Positions 10,529 to 22,063 of a stretch of 64,000 nt of DNA are shown here, in pieces; position 1 is the stretch's first letter, and the number at the start of each line of letters is the position of its first letter. The DNA comes from Amphiura filiformis (lineage: Eukaryota; Echinodermata; Ophiuroidea; Amphilepidida; Amphiuridae), in assembly GCF_039555335.1 (NCBI RefSeq), contig NC_092628.1, positions 94,623,782 to 94,687,781 of the forward strand, written 5' to 3'. The translations under genes and the position numbers were made by a program. The notes below the pieces were generated by a model. The model had not been told where the DNA came from and made no database searches. It was given only the letters and a program-made list of their open reading frames with translations.

Positions 10529-10646
10529 CACGCAAGTTCTCGAGTATGTCAAAACATGAATTTTTTATGAAAACAAACATGACAAACGTCATGATCAAGT
10601 CATGAGAGAGAGTACTTGGTTACCTTTCGGCAAGACCCTTCCTTAC

Positions 10647-10718
10647 CCCATCTTGAGAATCAACCTCTTGAGTTGACGGACTGGTTTCCAAATCGAAAAC
10701 AAACGCATCTTCCATCAT
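10647..10718 (-). CDS. Candidate alternative first coding exon
   Basis: On the minus strand an ATG-ATG start opens MMEDAFVFDLETSPSTQEVD then SQDG. It reaches a good donor (GTAAGG) in phase 0 after exactly 24 codons. The next exon downstream with a phase-0 acceptor is the ATXN7L3-like helix exon at 7221, so this could be an alternative 5' exon of that gene. I do not recognise the peptide, and a second, weaker donor lies 22 bp further on. Only transcript data could settle this. Confidence 0.3.
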
Positions 10719-11884
10719 CTTGACACTTGAACTTGGACTGGAGCCTCGGTTTAATTTCCGAAAACATATATTAAATTGCGAATATCGTTACGTTAAGCTT
10801 ACTAACAAATCTACCATAAAACGGAAGTTGCACACTTTATTGCCGCCATCCCACACAATAATGACCTTAACAGTACATCATAGGGTAGTTCTGACGGTGA
10901 AAAACTACTTTCAAGTTACTCGAAAATATTTCTGTGTGTGCATTTTGATGTCGAGATTGTGTTTTTATTCTACAGGCTACAGCGGTTTTATGCACTGCGT
11001 GCGCATCAAATCATGAATATTAATGAGGTGATGTCATACTACGGAAGCAAAATGCTGCATGTTGTTTGCAGAAACTCTGTATTGTACTATACTGTGGAGG
11101 GGGTGTCATTTCCTGGCATTTAAAAAGCTTCATTTTCTACTTTAGGAGGCTATAGTTTTATTCGGAAGGGGGTCCCAAATATACGGGGGGAGGTATAATT
11201 TTTGGAAAGAAAAATAGGGGGTCATAAAGTTTTTGATGACCAAAATGTATAGGGAAGGCAGAGAGTCACAAGATGACCACAGATAGTAGTGTGTTTATTT
11301 TATTCAAAAACAGGAGCGTAGCCAGCTTTCTTGGTCAGGGGTGGCAAAAACAAATTTCAGGGGCACAGACGGAATAAAAAGTAGTTGCATCATACAATAC
11401 ATATACCGGTTTTGTTTTTGATAAAGATTGTAGGCCTACATGTCTTCGAGCTCCCAAAAGGCCTTATTGGGGTAATGTGTGTGTGTCACACAAAATTTTT
11501 GTATTTCACACTATTTTCGCCCAGGATAAAAAGGGCTTTATTACGACAAGTGCACGCAGCGCGAACAATTTTTGCATTTTTTACACTATTTTGGCCCATG
11601 ATTGTGGTGAATTTCTTTTTCTTTTGCACTCTAGATTTTCTCTTTGATTTTTTGTCAGAGGGGCATTTTTCTCTTTCATTTTTTGTCACCCAGGGCCTCA
11701 ATTATTATAGCACCCTGTCTCCCAACTACGGTCAAATTTGTTTTCAACTTGAATGGCCATTTAGAACAATACTTGCTTTTCATAACAATGCCATATTGCT
11801 GCAATTTAAAACTAACGTCACTGCCTATAGTATTTCTCAGTATTTCAATCGGCAACACAACAGCCCATTATTCTGAAGGGTCAT
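10719..11884. other. Intergenic sequence with repeat fragments
   Basis: No gene recognised. A CAGG-GCGTAGCC-type repeat end (AGGAGCGTAGCCAGCTTTCT) is near 11311, followed by degraded text such as TCAGGGGTGGCAAAA. A 163-codon open frame at 11385-11876 on the plus strand has a random, Phe-rich composition with no family signal. Confidence 0.5.
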
Positions 11885-12235
11885 TAGTCCAAAAAGGGTT
11901 AAATGTAGGGTTTAGAGCATTTTAGGTTAAGATTAGGATTCGGGATATTAAGGTTAGGGTTAGGATTAGTCGGGGTTTATAATGTTTAGGGCCCGGTTTA
12001 GGGTTAGGGTTCAGGTTATTGGTTAGGGTGAAGTTTAGGATTATGGTTTAAGATTACGACCATAATCCTTAGCCATACCTAAAACCTAAGCCCTAATCTT
12101 AAACATTCTTTGACCCTAACCCAAAATAAAACCACAACTCTAAACCTAACCTTATCCCTGACATAACCCTTATGATAACCCTAACCGTATCCCTAATCCT
12201 AACCTAAAACCCTCAACCCTAACTTTAGCCCTTTT
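11885..12235. repeat. Degenerate TTAGGG-like tract in inverted arrangement
   Basis: Plus-strand GGTTAGGGTTAGG-type text at about 11920-12050 is followed by its complement CCCTAACCCTAA-type text at about 12075-12230, forming a loose palindrome. Most of it (from 11975) is repeated in the duplicated copy at 22064-22325. The units are too degenerate for a functional telomere. Confidence 0.6.
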
Positions 12236-12559
12236 CAGACCAATGACCTTTCAGACTATTATAAATGGGCCGTTTCCTATATACTCAATCCCAGATCCAC
12301 TTGCTTACCCTCAGTCTCACATCACACAGTAGCATAGTGCAAGTCGTCCGATGCAGATATGGAGAGGGGGCACTGGGATTGATTGATGGGGAACTGAACT
12401 GGGTCTGTATACTGAGGGGTATTAGTCACTTTTTGGTTATTTTTCTAAGGAATTTGTTAAATTTTGACTCCGATATGGAGGCGTGTGCTAACATTCCCCA
12501 ATGATGTTAACCCTGACAAGGAACATGCTTTTTTGCTATCGGAAGGCAGAGAAGGAAAA

Positions 12560-12700
12560 AAAAAAGGAGAGAAGATGAACAAAGATTTCACTTGGCACCC
12601 CCGCCCCGGGACTTGACCCTGGGACCCCTCGGGTGCCACGCACACAATCACCGACCAAATGCCACGGAGGAGTCGCTTGCCCGGCCAGCGATTTGGTGGC
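12560..12700 (-). repeat. tRNA-derived SINE remnant (copy A)
   Basis: On the minus strand, text like GTGGCATTTGGTCGGTGATT resembles an A-box region. It is followed some 45 bp later by GGGTCAAGTCCCG, a B-box-like motif, and then a pyrimidine-rich tail. This is the layout of a tRNA-derived SINE head. The same sequence is at 22680-22790 in copy B. It does not fold into a complete tRNA and is not called as one. Confidence 0.45.
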
Positions 12701-14845
12701 CATTATGACTTAGGGTGATTGAGCAATGGCATCACATGGATGCATCGCTTCCTTGTAAGATTTTTAGCTGTTAGGGTTAATTCTCACATCATTCACTTGA
12801 TCTATAAATGACTATTCCAGTGGCGTAGCCAGGGGCAGAGTGAAGTGTACTTAAAATAACTAATGGACAAAAAATTAACAAATGGGGATAAAATTTGGCT
12901 TTGCCCCCCCCCCCCTCCCACAATGGGACACAAAATTGACCAAATTAATGGGGATGAAAATTTGGCTTTTCCCCCCTCACACTATTAAAAGCTGGCTACA
13001 CCCCTGCTATGCCAGTTGAAATCCATACCTCCCCCATTTGAAGATAATTATGACCTTAATTTGTCTCCCATACAGGGGGTGTAGATTTCAAATACCCTAT
13101 TCAAAATTCACATTGTGTGGAAGCTTATTCATGTCTTGCTTAGGAGGGGCATGGAATTTAACTGCAATAGCCCAATTTGGCTGAAACCATTATTCTTATC
13201 AGGCATGCAACCAAATGTCAAATAAACACAATCAATCAACAGCCATTCAAGAAATGAAATGATTGACACAAGTAAAACTAACATTTTCAGTTTTAATGTA
13301 CTCTTTATTAATGTCTGCTATATTTAACATAATGTCATTGTATCTTCTGTAAAACAACTTGCATCACAAGCATTTTAATTTCTGTAAATTACAGTTTCGT
13401 TGTGTGAAAATTAAATTGCAACCAAATTTGACACAATTTCATGGCACAAAAGATCGGTTCTTGCAAAGTTGCCATATTTCTTCATTTATACAGAAAAAAA
13501 AATACTTGCAAATATAGTGTTTTACAATGTTACAGGATAGTATTTACCCCCTATACAAATATGCAGAAAATGCTTAAAAATCTTAAGTTGAGCTTTTAGA
13601 AACAAAAAATCCTGCCAAAATAGCTAATCATTTGATCTTGAGATTACAAATTATTTTACAAAAAGTAATAAACTGAGCAGAGTAAGCTATTCACGTTGCT
13701 GTTTTGTTTATATCTCACACACTTTTGAACAGAGCTACATGCATAACCACTTTTTTTTTCTAATGAAGAAATTGCAGATTAATTCTATGGCCAGTGTTCA
13801 CAGTCACACAAAAGGAACTAAATTGAATTCAAAATTATAAATACGAAGTTTGTCTCATAGGACAAACTTCTTTTCTGACAAAGTATATAACTGAACTTGT
13901 CAAAAAGCAATATGCTTTCTAACAGTCAGTCACAATCTCTTGAGTTTTTGAGAAATGAACTTATTTGTAATGAGGGCAAAGCTTATTCCAATTCCCCTTC
14001 AAAATTGTCTGAAGAGTCTTATTTGATACATGCATACTTGAACACAATCCACTGTATTAATACAATCCCTTGTTTCAGTAGCTATCAGGGGTGTTCTAGG
14101 TCAAAATGGGGGAAAATTTTCAGACTTACAGCTTGATTTTTGCAGAAAGTATATTTTGGAATCCGGTGCAAATTATCAGTTTTCCTTAGCTGGGTTTAAA
14201 ATAGATTTTGTGTTACAGTGTTCAATGTGGCCAAATTAGAGTATGTAGCTTCTTAGAACATGTGATTTCTTTTGCAGTAACACATTTAACAACTGTTTCA
14301 TCTTAATCTATCTTGACTGATAGTAAGCTACTATGAAACAGTATTTGGAGAACTTAATTAATGCCCATTGTTTATAATACACTACATCTATACAGGTTTG
14401 AGGTTTGTATGTACATACAGGGAATTTTGTTGAACCAGTTACAAAAATAGAGCCTTATTGACAGTTACATTTGTAATATTAGCATCTCATGATTTCAAAC
14501 CTTATTTTGAAACCCACAAAGGCCAAATTGAATGGTCTATTTGACACATAACATGACCTATTACAATTGGTAACTATTTCTTCATTTTCTGTAAGCTCTA
14601 AATTTGGTACCATAAAAATGCACCGCTGCATATTTTGTCTACCAAATTCACACTTGCTTCAATTTTTGTCTTTCGCACCATTTCTCAAACGTTTTATCCC
14701 CATATTTTGCAAATGCAGTAAGTTTCAATCAACCACCTTCCCAACTTTTCTGAAAACCTTTCTAAACATCAATTTTAATTTACGACATCAGGCGAGCGAG
14801 AGCAATGAACAGCTCCCCCTCTCCTCAGATAATGCCTGAGACTTA

Positions 14846-15118
14846 GGGACGCACCATTAGATTCTCAGGGTGGGGGTAGGAAGTTTTTCAAAAAAAAACT
14901 TCACCCACTACATGAGCAAAAAAAAAAACTTTCCCCACCAACACTTAAAAAAAAAAAAACCTGTCCCCACCTAACTGTGTATAATGCATGAAATTAAAAA
15001 AAAAAAACATGCGCCTTCGGCGGCGAAAAAAAAAAAACTTCGCCGCCTTTGGCGGCGAAAAAAAAAATCTTCCCCCGACCCTAACTTCCTACCCCCTGAG
15101 TATCAAATGGTGCGTCCC
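14846..15118. mobile_element. Harbinger-type MITE with TTA TSD and in-window empty site
   Basis: GGGACGCACCATTAGATTCT at the left end is mirrored by AAATGGTGCGTCCC at the right end. TTA flanks it on both sides (14843-14845, 15119-15121). The duplicated copy B reads GAGACTTAGCGATAC at 24483-24497 with a single TTA, which is the unoccupied site. A 3-bp TWA duplication is typical of PIF/Harbinger. The interior has poly-A runs and a small CGCCTTCGGCGGCG hairpin. Confidence 0.9.
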
Positions 15119-15475
15119 TTAGCGATACAAAATCCACTTTGAGCGAATCCATAACAGCCACACAAAACACGAGCAACTGCGCACAACACAGAAATGACAA
15201 AGTGCAATGGAAGCAATAATGCACCTGCGTATATGGGTGGATAGAGGGTCAAAGGCACGTTGGTTTGTCTAGCAATGTACATATATACTGAGTGCACAGT
15301 GATTACATTTTGTCTACCTACTTGTGTGTGTATAATGTGAGATATAATTTTGTTAATGACTATTGCAAATCATTAAAACTATTAATATGATTATAATAAT
15401 CCTACTTTGTGTGTGATGTGAGATATAATTCTGTAAATAAGTATTGTAAATCATTCAATTGTTCAGATAATTATT

Positions 15476-16214
15476 GTGGGGATTTGGGCTCCTTGCACAA
15501 AGTCCACACAAACAGATGTCTCATGTGTTTCTTGTATACAAAAAAGCAGACAAACGAAGTATTTTTTTTCAGTGACACTTTCAGGATATGTCACGTGTGT
15601 GCTAATGATGAAACCTATTAAATTTGAATGGTAGTCGACATCTACAAAAAGAATAACGAAGTATTCAGAATTGTACTAATTTAGTTGGACGTTCACAAAG
15701 TCACCCAATATTATACCTTATTAATCTGCATTGGCAACTCTGTATTCCGTGCGATCCAACCAGAGGTTGGTCCATATAGTCGTGCACATAGTCGTGCATA
15801 GCCGGTTTTGCCTACCGTTGCCATTGGTTACGAATTTATACTTCTATCTCAGACTGGCTGAGGGCCAATCAAGTGGAAGTTGCCCAATAGTCATGATAGT
15901 ATATCCCCATTGACTCGGTCGCTTTTAGAGTCGTAACGATGTGGTATAGACTTGCCAGTCTCGTGTACGCCGTTTGTAGGCCTACACAGAGACTGGCTTA
16001 TGCCACTGTGTGTGTCATTGGGATCTATACAAACGTAGCAACATTTTTTTTGCAATTGAGTCAATTTATATAAAATTGGTACTCACATATCTGATTTCTA
16101 AATCATAATTATCCTGTTTAATGTATCCAAGTACCTTACACTTGGAATTTGTGATACTTCAAAGATAATTTTTGAGCCATCGACCTTACGAGATGAAACA
16201 ATGCAAGTCACAAG
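15476..16214. other. Intergenic sequence, no gene seen
   Basis: Unique AT-rich DNA with a repeated GTCGTGCATAGT-like tract near 15780. I see no exon, RNA gene or element boundary here. Confidence 0.5.
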
Positions 16215-16440
16215 ATCTCGCGAGATGACCCACCTCTTTTACAGCCGGTTTCTGTCTTCAAGTCATGTTCGCGATACAGCCACGTTGCACTCTGGGGTCG
16301 AGACTAATCAGTTACGTCGTTAACAACGAGTAAACAAAATGGCTTGGAAAACGGAGGAAATTGTGTCCTTAAAAGTGTTTCAGCGTGACGATCAGAAACC
16401 TCAAAAAACTATTTTTGTTGGGCCGCGCTTGATATGCTAA
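16215..16440 (+). promoter_or_regulatory. TCTCGCGAGA palindrome upstream of a short start frame
   Basis: The perfect palindrome ATCTCGCGAGAT lies at 16215-16226. TCTCGCGAGA is a known animal core-promoter motif. About 113 bp downstream, an ATG in good context (AACAAAATGG) at 16339 opens a 33-codon frame beginning MAWKTEEIVSLKVFQRDDQK and ending at 16440. I do not recognise the peptide and see no strong donor within it. This may be a promoter with a first exon of an unidentified plus-strand transcript, or chance. Confidence 0.3.
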
Positions 16441-16844
16441 TGATATACAGGTACATTGTAGGATATAAATTGGATGGTAAATAAGCCAAATATTGCAAGA
16501 AATCTACTCGCTAGAATCCTAGCGACCCCGCAAAAAAAATGACCGTCCATGCGAATGTAATATTGAAATCGTAAAATCCCTACTAGTAAATAGACCTACT
16601 TGTCACTAATCGTGGCGCGTGATCAAGTCGTGATAAAAAGGTCAAAGTGGCTGATCAATGTGGGGGCAAATGTTCAAGTGGCTTTTTGACCAATCGGCTT
16701 TCTAGCAGTAAAATATGGGGACCAATCAGGTTGTATCAATGTGATACCAATAAACTATGATGTATGACTCATCTTGTTAGGCCTACTAAAAATAAAATTC
16801 GGTTTCCGGTAACCCGCCCGCCCTCTTTTTTGGTGCCGCAAAAA

Positions 16845-16982
16845 AAATAATTTATGCCACTTTTGGAAAAAATAAAATTTTTCAAGAGTCGTCCGTGTCG
16901 AAATTCTGACATGAAATAATTTATGCCACTTTTGGAAAAAATAAAATTTTTCAAGAGTCGTCCGTGTCGAAATTCTGATATG
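16845..16982. repeat. 69-bp direct tandem duplication
   Basis: Two adjacent near-identical 69-bp units contain TTATGCCACTTTTGGAAAAA and CAAGAGTCGTCCGTGTCGAA. They are recent, as only one or two differences are visible. Confidence 0.85.
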
Positions 16983-17182
16983 AAGTTGTTGGAAATCACA
17001 TTATTTTATTTTCCCCCGACTTTCTGCCATTCAATGATTAAAGAAATACAGTTGAATTGATAGATAATATTTATCGCGATATAGGCCTAGGCCTATGCAC
17101 AACTATTTTATTTATGAAAACAGCGTGCAGCAGGACTCGTAATATTAAGTAGGCCTACAACTATTGAAAAACTATTGAACTA

Positions 17183-17872
17183 CCCAGCAAACACAAAAAC
17201 GTTTTAAAAACGTTTTAAATAAGTTATATTTTGGCTTTTGGTTTAGCTAAAAACGTTTTAATAACATTAAAATGTCGGGTTATATAAAGGTCATGATAAC
17301 GTTTTAAAACGTTTTGTATGAAAACACAATAGGGCCTACAACAATATTTTTCAATGTTTTCAAAAAAATGTTATTGTAAACTATTTTTACAAACATTTTT
17401 GCCAAATATTGTGTCAATACTTAAATAACATTATGTTAAAATGTTTGAACCCAGCAAACACAGAAATGTTCTTAAAATGTTTTTTCAAAACCTTTTAATA
17501 ACATTTAAATGTCGGGTTATATAAAGGTCATGAAAACGTTTTTAACACGTTATTGAAAATATTTTGGGCAAACATTTTTTCTCAAATATTTTTCAACCCC
17601 AAAATAACATTCTGTTTAGAATGTTTTGTATCAAGTTTTCAAGAATGTTTTTGGAATGTTATTAAAACGTTTTTATACCCTTTATATAACCCGACATTTA
17701 AACGTTTTCTGTAAAACATTTTTGTTTGCTGAGCAGTAGATTATCAAAAATGTTTTTTAAGGTTATGAAAATGTTTTATACTCTTAATAATATAACCCCA
17801 CATTTAAACGTTTTCTGACAACCTTTTATAACCTTTTGCGAATGATGTCGAAAACGTTTTGTGTTTGCTGGG
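17183..17872. mobile_element. CCCAGCAAACACA-family MITE with TA TSD
   Basis: The ends are CCCAGCAAACACAAAAACG and its inverted form CGTTTTGTGTTTGCTGGG, flanked by TA on both sides. Inside are many AACGTTTTAAAACGTTTT-type units and repeats of ATGTCGGGTTATATAAAGG in both orientations. An internal terminus-like CCCAGCAAACACAGAAATG near 17452 suggests a tandem or nested copy. Non-coding. Confidence 0.85.
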
Positions 17873-18439
17873 TATTTTGTCTGTGTCCGCAAAATTTGAT
17901 AAAAACGGTAATAGTAGGCCTAACACTATAAGACAAAGGCCTAACGCTCATTAAATCGGTGTTGTTGTCGAACTAATTCCCATAAAGCTCGTATTAAAAA
18001 GAGCAAGTAATAAAAAAGTTAAAATGCTAAAAATGATGTAGGCCGAAAAATTGTGTAATCTTGTCCTAGACACTCAACGATAAACCCCTATCAAGTATGA
18101 ATAAAAGACTGTTCATTTCAATTTATAAACGTTGAGGAAGTTGTGCATTTTGTCAGCACCGATATAATAAAAATTAAAATAACTAACCTGGCAGATTTCA
18201 GGATTAACCAACATTTATTTTCTCATGCCGCTCGCCCAGGCCTGCATATTATCCCGTCAAGAAACTCAACCCTAGGCCTACCTTTTTCAACATGTAAATA
18301 TAATTCCATAGCGATAAATAGTGAACGTTGCATTGAAGATGAGGATACTTGGATGATACAGATATTAAGCACATGTTAAATGGGGGTATGGGGATGTCCC
18401 AGTTTGTTTTACAAGGGCAATTATTATTTGACCCAAACT

Positions 18440-20385
18440 TTTTGGTGGGTGGGTTCATCATGACCCGAGACAGAACAAGTTTGTATTGGTTAATGGGTCA
18501 AGGTCATCCAGGGGTCATCTGAGGTCAAATTAGTAAAAACTATCATATGGGCATGAAACTTGATAGGGTAGATTCAATATTTAGAGCCAAATTTGTGGAG
18601 GGTAATTTCAGGGGTCACCAAAGGTCAAATTAGTAAAAACTGTCACATCACATTGGCATGATACTTGGTGGGTACAGTCAATATTTAGAGCCAAAATTTT
18701 GGAAGGTCATTTTGGGGTCACCAGAGGTCATCTGAGGTCAAATTATTAAAAACTGACATATGGGCATGACAATTGGTTAGTACAGTCAACATTTAGAGCC
18801 AAATTTTTTGAAGGTCATTTGGGGTCACCAGAGGTCATCTGAGGTCAAATTAGTTAAAACTGTTATATGGGCATGAAACTTGGTTAATACAGTCAACATT
18901 TAGAGCCAAATTTTTTGAAGGTCATTTCAGGGGTCAACAGAGGTCATCTGAGGTCAAATTAGGTTAAACTGTCATGGCATGAAACTTGGTTAATACAGTC
19001 AACATTTAGAGCCACATTTTTTGAAGGTCATTTCGGGGTCAACAGAGGTCATCTGAGGTCAATTAGGTTAAACTGTCATATGGGCATGAAACTTGGTTAA
19101 TACAGTCAACATTTAGAGCCAAATTTGTTGAAGGTAATTTTGAGATCACCAGAGGTCATCTGAGGTCAAATTAGTTAAAACTGTCATATGGACATGAAAC
19201 TTGGTTAGTACAGTCAACATTTAGAGCCAAATTTTTTGAAGGTCATTTTGGGGTCACCAGAGGTCATATTAGTAAAAACTGTCATATGGGCATGAAACTT
19301 GGTGGATACAGTCACCATTTAGAGCCATATTTTGGTAAGGTCATTTGGGGGTCACCAGGGGGGTCATCTGAGGTCAAATTAGTAAAATGTTGTATTGGCA
19401 AGAAACCTCTGTCGAGATTTGATCCCCAAGTCAGGTAAACTTAAAAAATTGGTTTGATTTACACTTATTGATTTCACGTTCAAGTCATTAACTGTTTACA
19501 AGTTAATATTATATTTGACTTTTTTTGGATCCCAAAAGTTTGGTTATGGACCCCTATTTTTTGGATTTAAGATAAGAGGGTCCATTTGGAGTTTGGACTC
19601 CTTACTTTTTTCTACCCCTAATTATGGTCATTTCAAAACAGTCAACATTTAGAGCCAAATTTTTTGAAGGTCATTTCGGGGTCAACAGAGGTCATCTGAG
19701 GTCAAATTAGGTTAAACTGTCATGGCATGAAACTTGGTTAATACAGTCAACATTTAGAGCCACATTTTTGAAGGTCATTTCAGGGTCAACAGAGGTCATC
19801 TGAGGTCAATTAGGTTAAACTGTCATATGGGCATGAAACTTGGTTAATACAGTCAACATTTAGAGCCAAATTTGTTGAAGGTAATTTTGAGATCACCAGA
19901 GGTCATCTGAGGTCAATTAGGTTAAACTGTCATATGGGCATGAAACATGGTTAGTACAGTCAACATTTAGAGCCAAATTTTTTGAAGGTCATTTTGGGGT
20001 CACCAGAGGTCATATTAGTAAAACTGTCATATGGGCATGAAACTTGGTGGATACAGTCACCATTTAGAGCCATATTTTGGTAAGGTCATTTGGGGGTCAC
20101 CAGGGGTCATCTGAGGTCAAATTAGTAAAATGTTGTATTGGCAAGAAACCTCTGTCGAGATTTGATCCCCAAGTCAGGTAAACTTAAAAAATTGGTTTGA
20201 TTTACACTTATTGATTTCACGTTCAAGTCATTAACTGTTTACAAGTTAATATTATATTTGACTTTTTTTGGATCCCAAAAGTTTGGTTATGGACCCCTAT
20301 TTTTTGGATTTAAGATAAGAGGGTCCATTTGGAGTTTGGACTCCTTACTTTTTTCTACCCCTAATTATGGTCATTTCAAAATATT
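18440..20385. repeat. Satellite with units of about 107 bp and repeated AGGTCA pairs
   Basis: Tandem units carry AACATTTAGAGCCAAATTTT, GAAGGTCATTT, GGGGTCAACAGAGGTCATCT and TGGGCATGAAACTTGG. Eight perfect AGGTCATCTGAGGTCA direct repeats begin at 18725, 18832, 18941, 19046, 19153, 19689, 19793 and 19900. A higher-order duplication of about 745 bp places 18893-19638 next to 19639-20382, including the non-satellite tail that starts TTTGGATCCCAAAAGTTTGG. Related text in the opposite orientation is at about 44590-44720. Confidence 0.9.
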
Positions 20386-21047
20386 ATTTTATCTGTTTAA
20401 TGTTTTGTATTGCATAAATTTCCAAATTGTATGTAGCAGTTTTCTATAATTGCACAAACAGAAAAAGCTTTTATATATAGACAAGAACAGTGAATGACAG
20501 AGAGTAGGTAAATGATATTGGACAGTACGACACACTTGTGTAGTATGAGAAGAGCTTTTGCGATTGAGACCCCGAGTCATACTGTTTTTCTATTGGCTAG
20601 CCTTCAAGTGTTAAATTGGGTCGAAATTTCAGTATGTGTAAATAATTTTTTTTTCCTTCCTTCCGTCCCAATTTTTCAGAGCATGTTACCGGAAACATCA
20701 TTTTATTTTTATTTAGCCTTATTTATATTATGGCGTAGTACGTTTTGTGCATTGCCGTCCACGGGATATTATAAAAGAAAAATTGATTTTGCCCAAACCT
20801 GTATAATAAACACATCAAGGAAATTGGTACTTGACTTGATGAATGACTCATCGTGTTGAGCGAATTGATGATGATGATAGCGATTACGTAACGCTATGAC
20901 ACAAGTTTTTGTACATTGAAACGCCTACAATGTTGTATCGGTAAATAATAATTAATTTAAATGATGTTGCGCACGCCTATGCTATATTCCATGTTTTTGT
21001 TTACACCACGCCAAAGAAAGCGTCACATGCGCCCGTCAGTGAGTGAG
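20386..21047. other. Intergenic sequence, no gene seen
   Basis: Unique sequence with an open frame of 115 codons at 20512-20859 whose composition is random. No family or RNA signal was found. Confidence 0.5.
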
Positions 21048-21295
21048 GATTGCCAAACCCGCGATTTGGTAGCCCAATTGGGCGACTTTTGAAGATTTTC
21101 CCCGCGACTTTTGACAATTTCCTGTCCCATAGAAACCAATGGTTAAGAAAAAAAATTGTGCGACTTTTCAACGTTGGCTCCCGCGACTTCCGATCATTTC
21201 ATGTCCCATAGAAACCAATGGTAAAGAGAAAAATTGGGCGACTTTTCGATTATTTGACCCGCGATTCGGGCTGAAATCTTTTGGCAACCGAGGCC
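21048..21295. repeat. Dispersed repeat with internal CATAGAAACCAATGG duplicates
   Basis: It contains two copies of a unit of about 90 bp (GCGACTTTTGAAGATTTTCC ... TCCCATAGAAACCAATGG). It has inverted ends GGATTGCCAAACCCGCGATT and TTTTGGCAACCGAGG. Diverged relatives are at about 59985-60130 and 62845-62920. Confidence 0.55.
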
Positions 21296-21701
21296 GTCAC
21301 TTCCCGTCATAGAAACCGCTGCAGACAGACGTGTAATTAATTCGGTCAAATCGGTCTCATTCATCAACAAACATTATACATTCAACTTCTATTCAACAAC
21401 TATTTCACCAGGCCAAGTGTCCATGCTCCTATGTTTTCCTTCAACCTTTACAAACCTCTACCGTCTACCTCATTTTAACTCTCTAACCTCTCACTTTCCC
21501 TTCTTACAAACATTTAACTGATTACCCCCACCCATCGACTCGCCAAATCCCCACAAGGTTCTGAACAGAAACAAAACATACATCACCCAACCTAAACCAA
21601 TCAATCACAAACACCATCAATGATCACCCAAACACATGTACCATTCAGTACCAAAACAAACCACCAAAGCAGAGAACCGCGAAGCCCGAGAACCGCTCTA
21701 G

Positions 21702-22063
21702 TTATTACATCAGTTGCAAGTGAGAGAAAAAAATATATTAAAACACTACTGCAATAACAGACAATTACTGTGTCTCATGTAAACTAGAAATATGCATGGT
21801 TATGAGTTATTTAAGATTGCAAAGCATCAAAACAACAACGTATAGAATTTGATACAACTATGATCAAAGACAAAAACACGGGTGGATCTGACATCACGAT
21901 GTGTCAACTTGTACATTTAGACCATACAGTATCTAGCAGCGACCTACTTTGCATAATAAAAAGTAGATGCAATGACCATTTTCAGTCAGATTTCTAACTC
22001 TCCCTCTTGACTTCACTCATATGCCAGATATACCAATAACTAATTAAAGTGCAACACAAAATT
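21702..22063. repeat. 362-bp direct repeat, left copy, flanking the duplicated segment
   Basis: TTATTACATCAGTTGCAAGT to AGTGCAACACAAAATT is repeated at 24847-25207 in the same orientation with almost no differences. The two copies immediately bracket segment 22064-24848. Confidence 0.92.

Larger units (their letters stand above)
11975..15475. repeat. Segmental duplication, copy A
   Basis: This segment is near-identical to 22064-24848 in the same orientation. The match runs from GTTTATAATGTTTAGGGCCC to GTTCAGATAATTATT. Copy A has two stretches absent from copy B: 12773-13255 (483 bp, containing CAGTGGCGTAGCC and GGGCTATTCC-type repeats) and the MITE at 14846-15118. The apparent open frames in it (for example at 13897 and 14567) are present in both copies but resemble no protein I know, so I do not call genes. 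Confidence 0.92.

Noticed and set aside
11385..11876. 163-codon plus-strand frame
   Set aside because: Phe-rich random composition, overlapped by repeat-end text, with no domain.
11885..12235. TTAGGG-like tracts as an internal telomere
   Set aside because: Units are too degenerate and switch orientation within 350 bp. Part of the tract was duplicated with its neighbourhood. I treat it as a repeat, not telomere function.
13897..14136. Frame MSKSNMLSNSQSQSLEFLRN, present in both duplicated copies
   Set aside because: Its preservation in both copies reflects recent duplication, not selection. I recognise no protein family.
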